Source of the DNA: Microvelia longipes
Taxonomy: Eukaryota > Arthropoda > Insecta > Hemiptera > Veliidae
Direction: 5' to 3'
Assembly: GCA_018340805.1 (NCBI GenBank)
Contig: JACMZG010000008.1
Location: forward strand, 77,598,432-77,662,431
Length of the DNA stretch: 64,000 nucleotides
The notes under the pieces were generated by a model that was not told where the DNA came from, did not search any database, and saw only the letters and a program-made list of their open reading frames with translations. The first letter of the stretch is position 1. Every line of letters starts with the position of its first letter. Shown piece by piece: positions 11,707 to 24,700 of the stretch. Made by a program: the position numbers and the translations under genes.

Positions 11707-12284
11707 TTAATTATTAAATAGAGTAGGTACTTGAAATAATTGCTGTTTATTTTGAGCAAATAAACTAGCACATTGCAATTTAGCGAGAAACATTTGCTGG
11801 TGGGGATCAAGTTGATGGTTATCAGGTGCAGGAGGTAGTTTGTTAATATCGTTATACGAACGAAAATACATGATGTTTTCACCGACTGCTCTACGTGCCA
11901 TTATAGTGCCGTCCCTGGTCCAGACGTACGCTAAGTTTGCTGCTTTAGCTCTTTCTTTTACGTGATGAAACATTTCTTTTTTCCCCGGAGCTAAGTGTTC
12001 ATTAGTATATATAGGCGTTTCAGCAAAGTTTTTGTTTAAACATTTAGCAGTTATGTTACATTTTTTTATTTTCGCTAACCAAGAAGTTTTGAGCTTGCGA
12101 GAAGAAAGTTGAGCAACGATAGTTGGAGTTCTCTTTTTATCTTTTGATCTGACTCTGTGGGCAATTTGGATATCGTTGTCTTGCACTTCAATACCAGCTT
12201 TCTCAGCTATAGTTTTAATGATTTCTTCACAATCTTCATGTTCTGTAGTTGGAACTCCGCGAACCTCAATGTTACACTTAAATT
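11707..12284 (-). pseudogene. LINE ORF1 remnant (baculovirus-FP25-like C-terminal domain)
   Basis: The frame runs through CNIEVRGVPTTEHEDCEEII, IQIAHRVRSKDKKRTPTIVA, IYTNEHLAPGKKEMFHHV and ANLAYVWTRDGTIMARRAVG to a stop at 11707. This succession (hGVP, hAHRV, PIhV, NExLTP, YVWxRxGxI) is typical of ORF1 proteins of CR1/Jockey-type LINEs, which bind the element RNA and share a fold with baculovirus FP proteins. The N-terminal part is missing: a stop lies just upstream of the first conserved codon, as expected from 5' truncation. GTG at 12186 is not a true start, since homology continues upstream. Confidence 0.75.
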
Positions 12285-12289
12285 ATTAA

Positions 12290-12940
12290 ATAGTTAAAGT
12301 ACATCCATGACACAAAAATTATTGTTATCACTCTTGTCATACATGATAAAATACATTCCCCGCCAGAACTTAATTTTGCTGAAAAAACAGTGAAACTGTT
12401 TTACAATAGAGTAAAGCAGCTCGGAATCTGTAAATGAAAGGTGTGTTAAGCAACTAAATATAACTCACAAATAGTTCTATATATATTTAATGTGGTGCGA
12501 TACCAGTCCCACCTTTAAAAACAACAGTAAACTTCGAAAAATTAATTATAATTTATTGGATCACTTCAAAAATTCTTTTAGAAGTGCTATAAATTATTTG
12601 ATGTAGTATACTTTTAAATAATACATTATTTCGCAAACATGCATTACATAGATTATATTTACCACAAGTTGAAGAAGCAATTGAAGAGCTACCGTCGAAA
12701 AACGGGAAAAACATGACACTGGTACACATCATAATAAAAGAGACAGAGCATCATAACGTCACTCTCATTCATTTTGACTTTTTAGGGTCACGACCTTAAT
12801 TAAGGTACACCCTATAAACCCTCTCCTACTCTCTTTTTTATGCTCAGTGGGTTTGTCGTGTTCATTGAGACTAGAAGTTATACCCTGATATAACTTTATT
12901 AGTTGAGAGCCAGGGAAACCGTTCCCTGCATAGGAATACT
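12290..12940. other. No gene seen
   Basis: AT-rich spacer between the LINE and the GTCGAC array. No exon or RNA gene is recognised. Confidence 0.35.
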
Positions 12941-12949
12941 GGTGTGATA

Positions 12950-13315
12950 TCGTTCCGTCGACAAATCATCCGTCGACAGTCGACGGAACGAAACGAGTTG
13001 TTGGTCGACAAATTATTCCGTCGACAAATCACTTCATCGACAGATCACTGCGTCGACAAATCATTCCGAACTTCCGAAACGAGTTGTTGCGTCGACAAAT
13101 CATTCCGTCGACAAATCACTTCATCGACAGATCACTGCGTCGACAAATCATTCCGTCGACAAATAACTTGTCGACGGAATGATTTGTCGACGCAAAAACC
13201 CGATTCCGTCGACAAACTCAAATAATTTGTCGATGGAACGATTTGTAGACGCTATGATTATTTATCGATAGAATGATTTGTCGACGAAGTGATTTGTCGA
13301 CGGAACGATACGGAG
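12950..13315. repeat. GTCGAC iteron array (16-bp units, inverted halves)
   Basis: Tandem 16-bp units of the form CCGTCGACAAATCACT run in the plus orientation from about 12955 to 13170, then in the opposite orientation (TGATTTGTCGACGG) to about 13305. A higher-order duplication of 86 bp is marked by CGAAACGAGTTGTTG at 12989 and 13075. The outer edges are themselves inverted copies: ATCGTTCCGTCGACAAATCA at the left and its complement at the right. Each unit is CpG-bearing, unlike the AT-rich surroundings. The 93-codon open frame through it is a by-product of the repeat. Confidence 0.8.
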
Positions 13316-13547
13316 CCTATCAGCAAATATGTTGGCCCAAAAATGGAATAAATGTGAGATTTTTAAATTAAATTATCAACTACCGTCGATACATGCTGTT
13401 GGATATGAGTATTCCGGCTCCGTATCGTTCCGTCGACAAATCACTTATCCACAGCTCATATCCAACAGCATGTATAGACGGTAGTTGATAATTTAATTTA
13501 AAAATCTCACATTTATTCCATTTTTGGGCCAACATATTTGCTGATAT
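13290..13547. repeat. Interleaved inverted repeats A-B-A'-B'
   Basis: Segment A (13290-13317, ending in ACGATACGGAGCC) has its inverted copy A' at 13416-13444. Segment B (13319-13409, starting ATCAGCAAATATGTTGGCCC) has its inverted copy B' at 13455-13547. The order is therefore A, B, A', B', not a simple nested hairpin. B and B' are nearly identical over about 90 bp, so the rearrangement is recent or the assembly has collapsed or inverted a unit. Confidence 0.75.
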
Positions 13548-13559
13548 ATGGTATAGTAA

Positions 13560-14424
13560 TAAGAATAAATTTTAATTATTTGATTTTATTTATTAGTAGA
13601 TAGGTAAGATTATTATTAACTATAATCTTTCCTGTGGGTCGGTTTTGATTCATTTAATAAATTGTTCATTTTTTTGGTTAAAACTTGTAAGTCACTATGA
13701 AAGCACATATCAGTGCCTGGACCCTTATCTCCAAATTCATAAAAATGTGTTGCTGTCTGGTCTAGTAATTCTTTTCTTTTGTGATTACAGGGAAATTTAG
13801 GCTCATTTATAGTGACTAATATTAGAATAGTTTGGTTCGCAGAGATGAACGAGAATTTCAACATATCGTTGCCTTTTATACAAATTTTATCGGTAAGATT
13901 AAACTCTTAATTAATTCGATTAATACGGGCATGTGGAATAAGGTTAAAAATAAATTAAGTTTGTCTTTCTACATATTAATTATTATTATGAAACGAAGCC
14001 AGCTTTCAACCTGAACCGTCATCATCAGTACCTAGAACTCAATAAAATAAAATAATAAAATATTTCAAATTAATGTTGATTGTCTTTAGGAGATTGTATC
14101 CATTAGGGAGAAATACGATTTTAACAAGGATTTTAGCGTAACGTTTCGACTGTCATAATCATACCTAAAAAATATAAACATTTATTATTATAAAAGACCT
14201 CACAATAGAAAAAATAGAAAATATAAAAAGAAACTAAACACTAACATCATACAAGAAGTGCAAGGTGTCTACTTGCATGCACTAATAATAATCAGAATAT
14301 TCGTTCCGAGAATGAAATTTGTCAAATACAATAACTAAAAATACTGAAAAATAAAAAGACAAATATTAGAAAAAAAGGGAAATAAGAAAAAAAAGAACAA
14401 CGTCTACAACGGTAGACGTTTTTT
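13560..14424. other. No gene seen; small motifs only
   Basis: Two reverse-strand copies of a TGATGATGA...GTTGAAAG-type motif lie at 13998-14032 and 14141-14165. A hairpin with arms AACGTCTAC and GTAGACGTT lies at 14398-14420. An 82-codon minus frame at 13616-13864 is not recognised. Confidence 0.35.
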
Positions 14425-14640
14425 GTTCAAAGTTTTAACTCTCTATCATTAATGTACTAAGATCTATAATTACAGAAAAACACAAAAACTTCATAAAAGT
14501 ACTTCACAGAAGGTCTTGAAAAACTGATGATTCCGGTTTTGGATTTATATATCCGCAGATATCTCAGATCGTGTTGCTTTAGCCAATCACAATACTTCAT
14601 ATATACCTACAGTATAAATAAGGAAAAGTAGAAATGTAGG
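14425..14640 (+). repeat. Dispersed repeat family D1, copy 3
   Basis: It aligns with 1870-2072 through AAGTTTTAACT, AGGTCTTGAAAAAC, TTCCGGTTTTGGAT and the terminal CATATATACCTACAGTATAA block. It carries a short insertion relative to copy 1. Confidence 0.55.
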
Positions 14641-15610
14641 CCTAAAAACAACACTAACACATCAACAATAAGACACTTTGCTGAAACTGATTTTACAAAT
14701 ACATTGTCCTGTAAGATATTAACCGAATTTTACTTTGCACTATATAGTAGAAGTAGAGAGGTCGAGCATAGCGAATCCGATGCGGTGAAGAATAGATTCG
14801 AGGTACCCTAGTCGAGTACTTCTAGACTAGGAGACTATAGTCATACAACAGTCTGGAGTAACCATAATTGTTTTATATTCAGTTTAGTTATAATTAAAAG
14901 TATTAGAAATATAAAGTTTTTAAATTTTCTATTAATATAATGAAAGTTGCTATAGGTTAAAAATATTGGGTCTTACAGTTACAGTGACCATAAAAGTCTG
15001 CTTGACACAGATTAGAATAGAACATGGGGGTTTTTACATTTAAGCCTCATAATCTTTTAATGTCAATCAACCATCTAAGGTATATTTAGAATAAAACTGT
15101 AAGTTTTATATTTAGGGTTTTTTTAAGTTTACGAGTCTCTATTTCTTTAATAATAAAAAGGTATAGTTACTACCTGAAAAACATATGACTACCTGATCAG
15201 GTTAGCCATACTATTGTCTTAGGATATCCTTGAAATATCCTTTTTTTACCTTACAATTTTTAATAATAAAATTGATATTCCTTTTACTTTGGATAAATAA
15301 TGTTCACATCTATTCTGTTTGAAAACAGTTGAATTGCGATTGTGTGAAAGAAGGATGTAAATTTTATAAATCCATTCGACCCATCTGCAACTTTATTTGA
15401 ATAGATGTGTGAAAATCACATTAAATCAGTGTAAAAGATTGATAATTGGGTGTTTCTTTTTACTGCACATAGAATGATCCTTTATAGATTTAATCAGGGA
15501 TGTTAGCATATAGCGGATTGGGAAACCAATATCGAACATTGACGGCAAAATAATTCATCAGATCTGAGATTAAATTCCCCCCTGACTAACTCTTTATTTG
15601 TTAACTGATA
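14641..15610. other. No gene seen
   Basis: AT-rich sequence leading into the satellite. It includes a GTCGAGCATAGCGAATCC block near 14762 similar to one near 6010. No exon is recognised. Confidence 0.35.
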
Positions 15611-18600
15611 TTTCATTGAAGGAAGTTATCAATGACTAACAGAGTTCCTTCGCTCTAAGCGAATGCTGTCGAAGGTTCAAAATGACTTCCTCATAATAAA
15701 AAATATATACATGTATAAACGTATTTCGACCTAGTAATAATATTCAATATTTCGTTGTTACCTCACCTATTCATTGAAAGGAAGTATAAATGACCTAACA
15801 GAGTTCCTTCGCTCTAAGCCTAGCGATGCTGTCGAAGGTCAAATGACTTCCTCATAATAAAAAATATATACATGTTAACCTATTTCGGACCTAGTAATAA
15901 TATTTCAATATTTCGTGCTACCTCACCTATTTTCATTAAAAAAGGAAGTATAATGACCTAAAGAGTTCCTTCGCTCTAAGCGAATGCTGTCGAAGGTCAA
16001 AATGACTTCCTCATAAAAAAAAAAACGTGTATAAATCTATTTCGACCTAATAATATTTCAATATTTCGTGCTTACCTCACCTATTTCATTGAAAGAAGTA
16101 TAGATGACCTAACAGAGTTCCTTCGCTCTAAGCGAATGCTGTCGAAGTCAAAATGACTTCCTCATAATTAAAAATATACAGTATAAACCTATTTCGACCT
16201 AGTAATAATATTTTAAATATTTCGTGCTTCTCACCTATTTCATTGAAAGGAAGTATATGACTAACAGAGTTCCTTCGCTCTAAGCGAATGCTGTCGAAGG
16301 TTCAAAATGACTTCTCATAAATAAAAAATATATACATGTATAAACCTATTTCGCCTAGTAATAAATATTTCATATTTTCGTGCTTACCTCACCTATTTCA
16401 TTGAAAGGAAGGATAAATGACTAACAGAGTTCCTTCGCTCTATGCGAATGCTGTCGAAGTCAAAATGATCCTTTTCATAAATAAAAAATATATACATGTA
16501 TAACCTATTTCGACCTAGTATAAATTTTCATATTTCGTGCTTACCTCACCTCATTTCATTGAAAGGAAGTATAAATGACCTAACAGAGTTCCTTCGCTCT
16601 AGCGAATGCTGTCGAAGGTCAAAATGACTTCTCATAAATAAAAAAAAAACATGTATAAATCTATTTCGACCTAGTAATAATATTTCAATATTTCGTGCTT
16701 ACCTCACCTATTTCATTGAAAGGAAGTATAGATGACCTAACAGAGTTCCTTCGCTCTAAGCGAATGCTGTCGAAGGTCAAAATGACTTCCTCATAAATAA
16801 AAAATATATACATGTATAAACCTATTTCGACCTGTAATAATATTTCAATATTTTGACTTAACTGACTATTTCATTGAAAGGAAGTATAAATGACCTAACA
16901 GAGTTCCTTCGCTCTAAGCGAATGCTGTGAGGTCAAAATGACTTCCTCATAAATTAAAAAAAAAACATGATAACCTATTTCGACCTAGTAAAATATTTTA
17001 ATATTTCGTGCTTACCTCACCTATTTCATTGAAAGGAAGTATAAATGACCTAACAGAGTTCCTTCGCTCTAAGCGAATGCTTGTCAAAGGTCAAAATGAC
17101 TTCCTCATAAATAAAAAAAATAATGTATTAACCTATTTCGACCTAGAGTATATATTTCAATATTTCGTGCTTACCTCACCTATTTCATTGAAAGGAAGAT
17201 AATGACCTAACAGAGTTCCTTCGCTCTAAGCGAATGCTGTCGAAGGTTCAAAATGACTTCCTCATAAATAAAAAATTATACATGTATAAACTATTTCGAC
17301 CTAGTAATAATATTTAATATTTCGTGCTTACCTCACCTTTTTCATTTGAAAGAAGTATAATGACCTAACAGAGTTCCTTCGCTCTAAGCGAATGCTGTCG
17401 AAGGTCAAATGACTCATAAATAAAAAATATATACATGTATAAACCTATTTCGACCTAGTAATAATATTTCAATATTTCGTGCTTACCTCACCTATTTCAT
17501 TAAAAAGGAAGTATAAATGACCTAGAGGTTTCCTTCGCTCTAAGCGAATGCTGTCGAAGGTCAATGACTTCCTCATAATAAAAAAAAAACATGTATAAAT
17601 ATTTCGCCTAGTATAATATTCAATATTTCGTGCTTACCTCACCTATTTCATTGAAAGAAGTATAGATTGACTAACAGAGTTCCTTCGCTCTAAGCGAATG
17701 CTGTCGAAGGTCAAAATGACTCTCATAAATAAAAAAAAAATGTATAATCTATTTCGACCTAGTAATAATATTTCAATATTTCGTGCTTACCTCACCTATT
17801 TCATTGAAGAAGTATAAATGACCTAACAGAATTCCTTCGCTCTAAGCGAATGCTGTCGAAGGTCAAAATGACTTCTCCATAATAAAAAAATACATGTGTA
17901 TAAACTATTTCGACCTAGTAATAATATTCAATATTTCGTGCTTACCTACCATTTCATTGAAAGGAGTATAATGACCTAAGGGTTCCTTCGCTTAAGGATG
18001 CTGTCGAAGGTCAAAATGACTTTTCATAAATAAAATATATACATTGTATAACCTATTTCGACCTAGTATATTTCATATTCGTGCTTACCTCACCTATTTC
18101 ATTTGAAGGAAGTATAAATGACTAACAGAGTTCCTTCGCTCTAAGCGAATGCTGTCGAGGTCAAAATGACTTTCTCTAAAAAAAAAACATTGTATTAATT
18201 CTATTTCGACCTAGTAATAATATTTCATATTTCGTGCTTACCTCACCTATTTCATTGAAAGGAGTATAGATGACCTAACAGGTTCCTTCGCTCTAAGCGA
18301 ATGCTGTCGAAGGTCAAAATGACTTCCGCATAAATAAAAAAAAACATGTATAAATCTATTTCGACCTAGTAATAATATTTCAATATTTCGTGCTTACTAC
18401 CTATTTCATTGAAAGGAGTATCGATGACCTAACAGAGTTCCTTCCCTAAGGAATGCTGTCGAAGGTCAAAATGACTTCTCATAAATAAAAATATATACAT
18501 GTATAACGTATTTCGACCTAGTTAATATATATTTAATATTTCGTGCTTACCTCACCTATTTCATTGAAAGGAAGTATAAATGACCTAACAGAGTTCCTTC

Positions 18601-21600
18601 GCTCTAAGCGAATGCTGTCGAAGGTCAAAATGACTTCTCATTAAAAAAATATTACATGTATAAACTATTCGACCTAGTAATAATATTTCAATATTTCGTT
18701 GCTTACCTCTATTTCATTGAAAGGAGTTATAATGACCTAACAGGTTCCTTCGCTCTAAGCGAATGCTGTCGAAGGTCAAAATGTTCCTCATAAAAAAAAA
18801 ATACGTGTATCTATTTCGACCTAGTAATAATATTTCATATTTCGTGCTTACCTCACCTATTTCATTGAAAGAAAGTATAGATGACCTAACAGAGTTCCTT
18901 CGCTCTAAGGATGCTGTCGAGGTCAAAATACTTCCTCATAATAAAAATTATAACATGTATAACCTATTTCGACTTAATATATTTCATATTTCGTGCTTAC
19001 CTCACTATTTCATTGAAAGGAAGTATAATGACCTAACAGAGTTCCTTCGCTCTAGCGATGCTGTCGAAGGTCAAAATGACTTCCTCATAAATAAAAAAAA
19101 AAATGTATAAATATTTCGACCTAGTAATAATATTTTATATTTCGTTGCTTTACCTCACTATTTCATTAAAGAGTTAAATGACCTAACGGTTCCTTCGCTC
19201 TAAGGTGCTTGTCAAGGTCAAAATGACTCCTCATAAATAAAAAATGTGTATAAACCTATTTGACCTAGTATAATATTTATTTTTCGTGCTTACTCACCTA
19301 TTTCATTGAAAGGAAGTATAAATGACCTAACAGAGTTCCTTTCGCTCTAAGCGAATTGCTGTCGAAGGTCAAAATGGACTTCTCATAATAAAAAAAAACA
19401 TGTATAATTATTTTCGACCTAGTAATAATATTTCAATATTTCGTGCTTACCTCACCTATTTCATTGAAAGGAAGTATAAATGACCTAACAGAGGTTCCTT
19501 CGCTTAAGCGAATGCTGTCGGAAGGTCAAAATGACTTCGATAAAATAAAAAAACTGTATAAATATTTCGACCTAGTAATAATTTTCAATATTTCGTGCTT
19601 CTACCATTTTCATTGAAGGAAGTATAAATGACCTAACAGAGTTCTTCGCTCTAAGCGGTTGCTGCGAAGGTCAAAATGGTCCTCATAAATAAAATTTACA
19701 TGTATAACTATTTCGGACCTTTTATAATATTTCATATTTCGTGCTTACCTCACCTTTTCATTGAAGGAAGTAAATGACCTAACAGAGTTCCTTCGCTCTA
19801 AGCGAATTGCTGTCGAAGGTCAAAATGATTCCTCATAAATAAAAAATATTTCACGTAAAACCTATTTCGGCCGTATTAAATTTTTCAATATTTCTGCTTA
19901 CCTCACCTATTTCATTGAAAGGAGTATAAATGACCTAACAGATTCCTTCGTCTAAGCGAATGCTGTCGAAGGCTAAATGACTTCCTCATAAATAAAAAAT
20001 ATATATAAACGTTATTCGACTGTAATAATATTTCATATTTCGTGTTACCTCCCTATTTCATTGAAAGAAGTATAAATACCTAACAGAGTTCTTCGCTCTA
20101 AGCTAAATGCTGTCGAAGTCAAAATGACTTTCCTCATAAATAAAATATATACATGTATAAACTATTCGACCTAGTAATAATATTTCAATATTTGTGCTTA
20201 CTCACCTATTTTCATTAAAAAGGAAGTATAAATGACCTAACAGAGTTCCTTCGCTCTAAGCGAATGCTGTCGAAGGTCAAAAATGACTTCCTCATAAATA
20301 AAAAAAAACATGTATAAATCTATTTCGACCTAGTAATAATATTTTATATATTTCGTGCTTACCTCACCATTTCATTGAAAGGAAGTATAGATGACCTAAC
20401 AGAGTTCTTCGCTCTAAGCAAATGCTGTCGAAGGTCAAAATGACTTCTCATAAATAAAAATATATACATGTATTATAAACCTGTTTCGACCTAGTAATAA
20501 TATTTTAATATTTCGTGCTTACCTCACCTATTCATTGAAAGAAGGAGTATAAATGACCTAAAGAGTTCCTTCGCTCTAAGCGAATGCTGTCGAGGTCAAA
20601 ATGACCCTCATAAATAAAAAATATATACATGTATAAACCTATTTCGACCTAGTAATAATATTTCATATTTCGTGCTTACCTCCTATTTCATTGAAAGGAA
20701 GTATAATGACCTAACAGGAGTTCCTTCGCTCTAAGCGATGCTGTCGAAGGTCAAATGACTTCCTCATAAAAAAAAAACATGTATAAATCTATTTCGACCT
20801 AGTAATAAATTTTCAATTTCGTGTTACCTCACCTTTTCATTGAAGGAAGTTAGATGACCTAACAGAGTTCCTTCGCTCTAAGCGAATGCTGTCGAAGGTC
20901 AAAATGACTTCCTCATAAATAAAAAAAAAATACATGTATAAACCTATTTCGACCTAGTAATAATATTTCAATATTTCGTGCTTACCTCACCTATTTCATT
21001 GAAAGGAAGTATAAATGACCTAACAGAGTTCCTTCGCTCTAAGCGAATGCTGTCGAAGTCAAATGACTTCCTCTAATAAAAAATATATCATGTATAAACC
21101 TATTTCGACTAGTAATTATTTCAATATTTCGTGCTTACCTCACCTATTTCATTGAAAGGAAGTATAAATGCCTAACGAGTTCCTTCGCTCTAAGCGATGC
21201 TGTCGAAGGGTCAAAATGACTTCCTCATAAATAAAAAAAAAACATGTATAAATCTATTTCGACTAGTAATAATTTTCAAATTTCGTGCTTACCTCACCTA
21301 TTTCATTTGAAGGAATATAGATGACTAACAGAGTTCCTTCGCTCTAAGCGAATGCTGTCGAAGGTCAAAATGACTTCCTCATAAATAAAAAAAAAAACAT
21401 GTATAAACCTATTTCGACCTAGTAATAATATTTCAATTTCGTGCTTACCTCACCTATTTCATTGAAAGGAGTATAGATGACCTAACAGAGTTCCTTCGCT
21501 CTAAGCGAATGCTGTCGAAGGTCAAAATGACTTCCTCATAAATTATTATACATGTAAAACTATTTCGGACCTAGTAATAATATTTTAATATTTCGTGCTT

Positions 21601-21745
21601 ACTCACCTATTTCATTGAAAGGAAGTATAAATGATAACAGAGTTCCTTCGCTCTAAGCGAATGCTGTCGAAGGTCAAAATGACTTCTCTTAAAATAAATA
21701 TATTCACGTATAAACTATTTCGGCTAGTAATAATATTTCAATATT
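15610..21745. repeat. Satellite array, monomer about 161 bp (well-preserved part)
   Basis: About 38-40 head-to-tail monomers. Landmarks in order are CCTCACCTATTTCATTGAAA, GACCTAACAGAGTTCC, TTCGCTCTAAGCGAATGC, GTCGAAGGTCAAAATGAC, an A/T-rich spacer with ACATGTATAAAC, and TTTCGACCTAGTAATAAT. Undamaged neighbours are 161 bp apart (for example CCTAACAG at 20858 and 21019). Nearly every monomer differs by one-base losses or gains, mostly in short homopolymers. There is no genuine coding content; frames such as 17008-17202 and 18763-19110 are repeat translations. Confidence 0.92.
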
Positions 21746-24700
21746 TTGCCTTACCTCATTTTTCATTGAGGAAGGATTACATGACCTAACAGAGTTCCTG
21801 TCGCTCTAGCGGAATGCTGTTTCGAAGGTCAAATACTTCCTCATAATTCGTATATGTTATACTTATTCGACTGTAGTTAATGATATTTCTGACAACTAGT
21901 TTCGTGTCATTTACATGTGATGCCTATTTACTAATCTCGAAGGAGATGTTAATATTTTTATATACAATACATAGTTAGACTTTTCCCTAACAGGAGTTTC
22001 CTTCGCTCTAAGGCTAGGATGTGTTCGAATATGAGGCTCTCAAGAAGTGGGAAGTGTACACTAAGTTACATTATATATAAAAAAAATATATTAAATATGA
22101 AAATCACATGTATTAGAACTACTTTTCTGTAAAGCTTGTTATTACTAATGAAACATGAGGCTCTTCTTAAATTTAATTTAATTAATTCTATTCGTGTGTT
22201 ATCTCTATCTGTTTATTCATTAAAGGAAGTTTAAATGAATTCGCTTGGGACGTGAAGTTGTGTGCTCTGTCGATTATATTAAAGTTATAGTCGAAATGCG
22301 CTTAGGTTAGGTGGGTACTGAAATGGTCGTAGGGGTGCAAGTATGTATGTTGTGCCTGGCATCGCTCCACAAAAATATACGGTGTCGCTCTCTGGTAAAT
22401 TCTCTCTCTCTTTTGATAGATGTTTCTCTGGTGATGTTGAGTGGTCGTGTATCCTATTGTCACCTATTTATCTGAAAGGGAGTTTACTAGAAACGGATGA
22501 TACTAAACTGTAGTTATCCGTGCTCTAAGGATGCCTGTCGTTTCGGTCTCAAATGACTCGATGTTCTCTATCGCTATGACACTCAAGATATGTATTGAGT
22601 GTAGTAATATCTATTTTCGTTATCGATACAGGTCATTTAAAGCTAATAACTATTTTACCATATTCGTGTCTTTTCAGCCTACTTTATTTCATTAGAAAGG
22701 TTAAGTATAAAATTGATAACAATAGAGCGCTTTACTCTTAGAATCTATGTAGCTAATCGCTGTCCGAAGGGGTCAAAATGACTTCTCATATAATAATCAT
22801 ATAATAATTTATATAATTCCCAGAAATAATTTTTAGAAATTTAATGTTAATAATACATTTGAACCCTAGTATATTAATATTTATCTCTTTCAAGTTATTT
22901 TCGTGCTTATTATGCATATCCTATTTACATTGAAGGATACATGCTCATATTTCTGAGCAGCCTTAAACTATGGTATCCTTCGCGTCTAGCGAATAGCGCT
23001 GAATACGGAGAGGTAAATGACTTAACCTCCATAATATAAAAGAATATATGAAGCATGGCTATAACCTTAGATTTCTTTGTTTGAAAGCTTTTATTTTACT
23101 CTTAGTAATTATTTTATTTCAATATTATGTAGCTCTCTCACTCTTTTAATATTATTGAAAGGATGTAGTATAAATGACCTAACGTAGTTCTGGTTGCAGC
23201 TCTAATGCGTTATGTCTGGTAAGGTTCATAATGATACATTTTCATATAAATGAAAAACTAAGTGTATAAATTATTGTCTGATTCTGGTAATATATATATT
23301 TAATTATTTCGTGAGATTTTATACTCACCTATTTTTCATTGAAAGGGTTAGTTACTGAAACCTAAAGGTTCTCTTGCTCTAAGGCGAATGCTGTCGAGGT
23401 TCAAATGATCCGCTTAATAGATATAGAAATAAAAAAATTAGACTTCTGTTTAATATTATTTTATCGATATTTGTTTACTTACTAATTCTGTATAATTTTT
23501 TATTCATACTATTTCTTTAGTACCACATAGTCCTCACCATTATTTCATTGAAGTGGAAGTAATCTGTAGATGATGTACTATACAAGGTAATCTTATTAGT
23601 TCCTTCCTATATATTGGGTGATGATTCTTAGTTAGTATGGATCTATCTGTACTTCTACTCATAAATTGTAATTCAATATTCACGTATCTAATCCAGATAT
23701 TTCGGTATCATAATTAAGCACGATTATGATATCTCAATATTTTCTGCCTGTACCTACAATATAGTAATTTATTGAAAGGAAGTATAATGACCTACAGTTC
23801 CCTTCGCTCTAAGCGAATGCTGTCGAAGCTAATGACTTCCTCTAATAGGAAATTATACATTAGCAATATATATCTGTGTGATTAAAGTATTTGTGCGGAT
23901 ATGAATATCCTGGAACTTTCAGATGCATAACCTCATTTCGCTCAGTCTGTGTGTGTCATTCCTCGCCGTATTCTCAGATTGTGTACAGTGTATAAATATA
24001 ATTTTATTAGATGAGTGTCTGATGTGCGGTTCCTCGTTCTCAACCGGCTGCTGAGTCGCTCGCGTGTCGAAGGTCAAAGACTTCCTCATAAATAGGAACA
24101 GTTATGCGAACCGGTCCAATGGGCATTTGTGTCTTAATACATATTTGTTGAGTACTTCGACGTGGAATAAGTCATTGATAATTCTTCTCTCTCGGTGATT
24201 GCTTCTCTTTACCATATTGCTTCATTATTGAGGGAGATGTATAGATATACAACTTAACTTTATGTAGTCTCTAGATCTTCTTCTATAGGAATGCATATGA
24301 TCCTAGGTGCTCAAAAAAATCGCAGGTTTAGGCTTCTAATAAAAATAGGTACTTCGGTAACATGTATTAAACCTATATTATTCCGCACTTCGACTTCGCT
24401 ACGCTTTCCTCATCCTTCGGAACCGGCTTCAGTGAATAGTACTTCGAGATATTTCGCCCTGCTCCTTATCCTTGACTCATTCCATACTTTAATTTGAGAT
24501 TGGAGTTAAATGACCTTACAGAGTTCTTCGCTCTAGCGGAGCTGGTTCGAAGGTGCAAAATGGAATTCCGCATAAAATAAAGAAAAATTAATGTTATATT
24601 AAATTATATTTCTGATTTTCTTCTAGTAATTTATCTTCTAGTGTCTAATTAGTATGATGACGTGCGTGACCTTTTCCGTTTTTTAGAATGCTACTATTAA

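Larger units (their letters stand above)
7683..12285 (-). mobile_element. CR1/Jockey-superfamily LINE, 5'-truncated
   Basis: A non-LTR retrotransposon of about 4.6 kb. In transcript order it has a 5'-truncated ORF1 (from 12284), an unusually long spacer of about 460 bp, ORF2 with an AP endonuclease and reverse transcriptase (to 8294), and an AT-rich 3' UTR. A compact stem-loop at 7683-7720 probably lies near the 3' terminus. It is placed in the CR1/L2/Jockey group by the FP25-like ORF1, APE endonuclease and RT motif order, without a phylogeny. The 5' truncation is inferred from an in-frame stop immediately upstream of the conserved ORF1 block. The exact 3' end and target duplication were not resolved. 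Confidence 0.85.

Noticed and set aside
12944..13225. 93-codon open frame rich in DKSFRRQITSS repeats
   Set aside because: It is a translation of the 16-bp iterons. The residue repeats follow the DNA period and no start context or homology supports a gene.
6001..14830. Similar GAGC-A-AGCGA blocks near 6010 and 14763
   Set aside because: Only about 40 bases agree loosely. Not enough to define a repeat family from two copies.
17008..19110. Open frames reading LTSPISLKG and DLTEFLRS
   Set aside because: These recur once per satellite monomer and depend on random indels to stay open.
15610..21745. Regularly repeated sequence resembling a CRISPR array
   Set aside because: Monomers are contiguous head-to-tail copies without unique spacers, in a eukaryotic context. 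This is satellite DNA.
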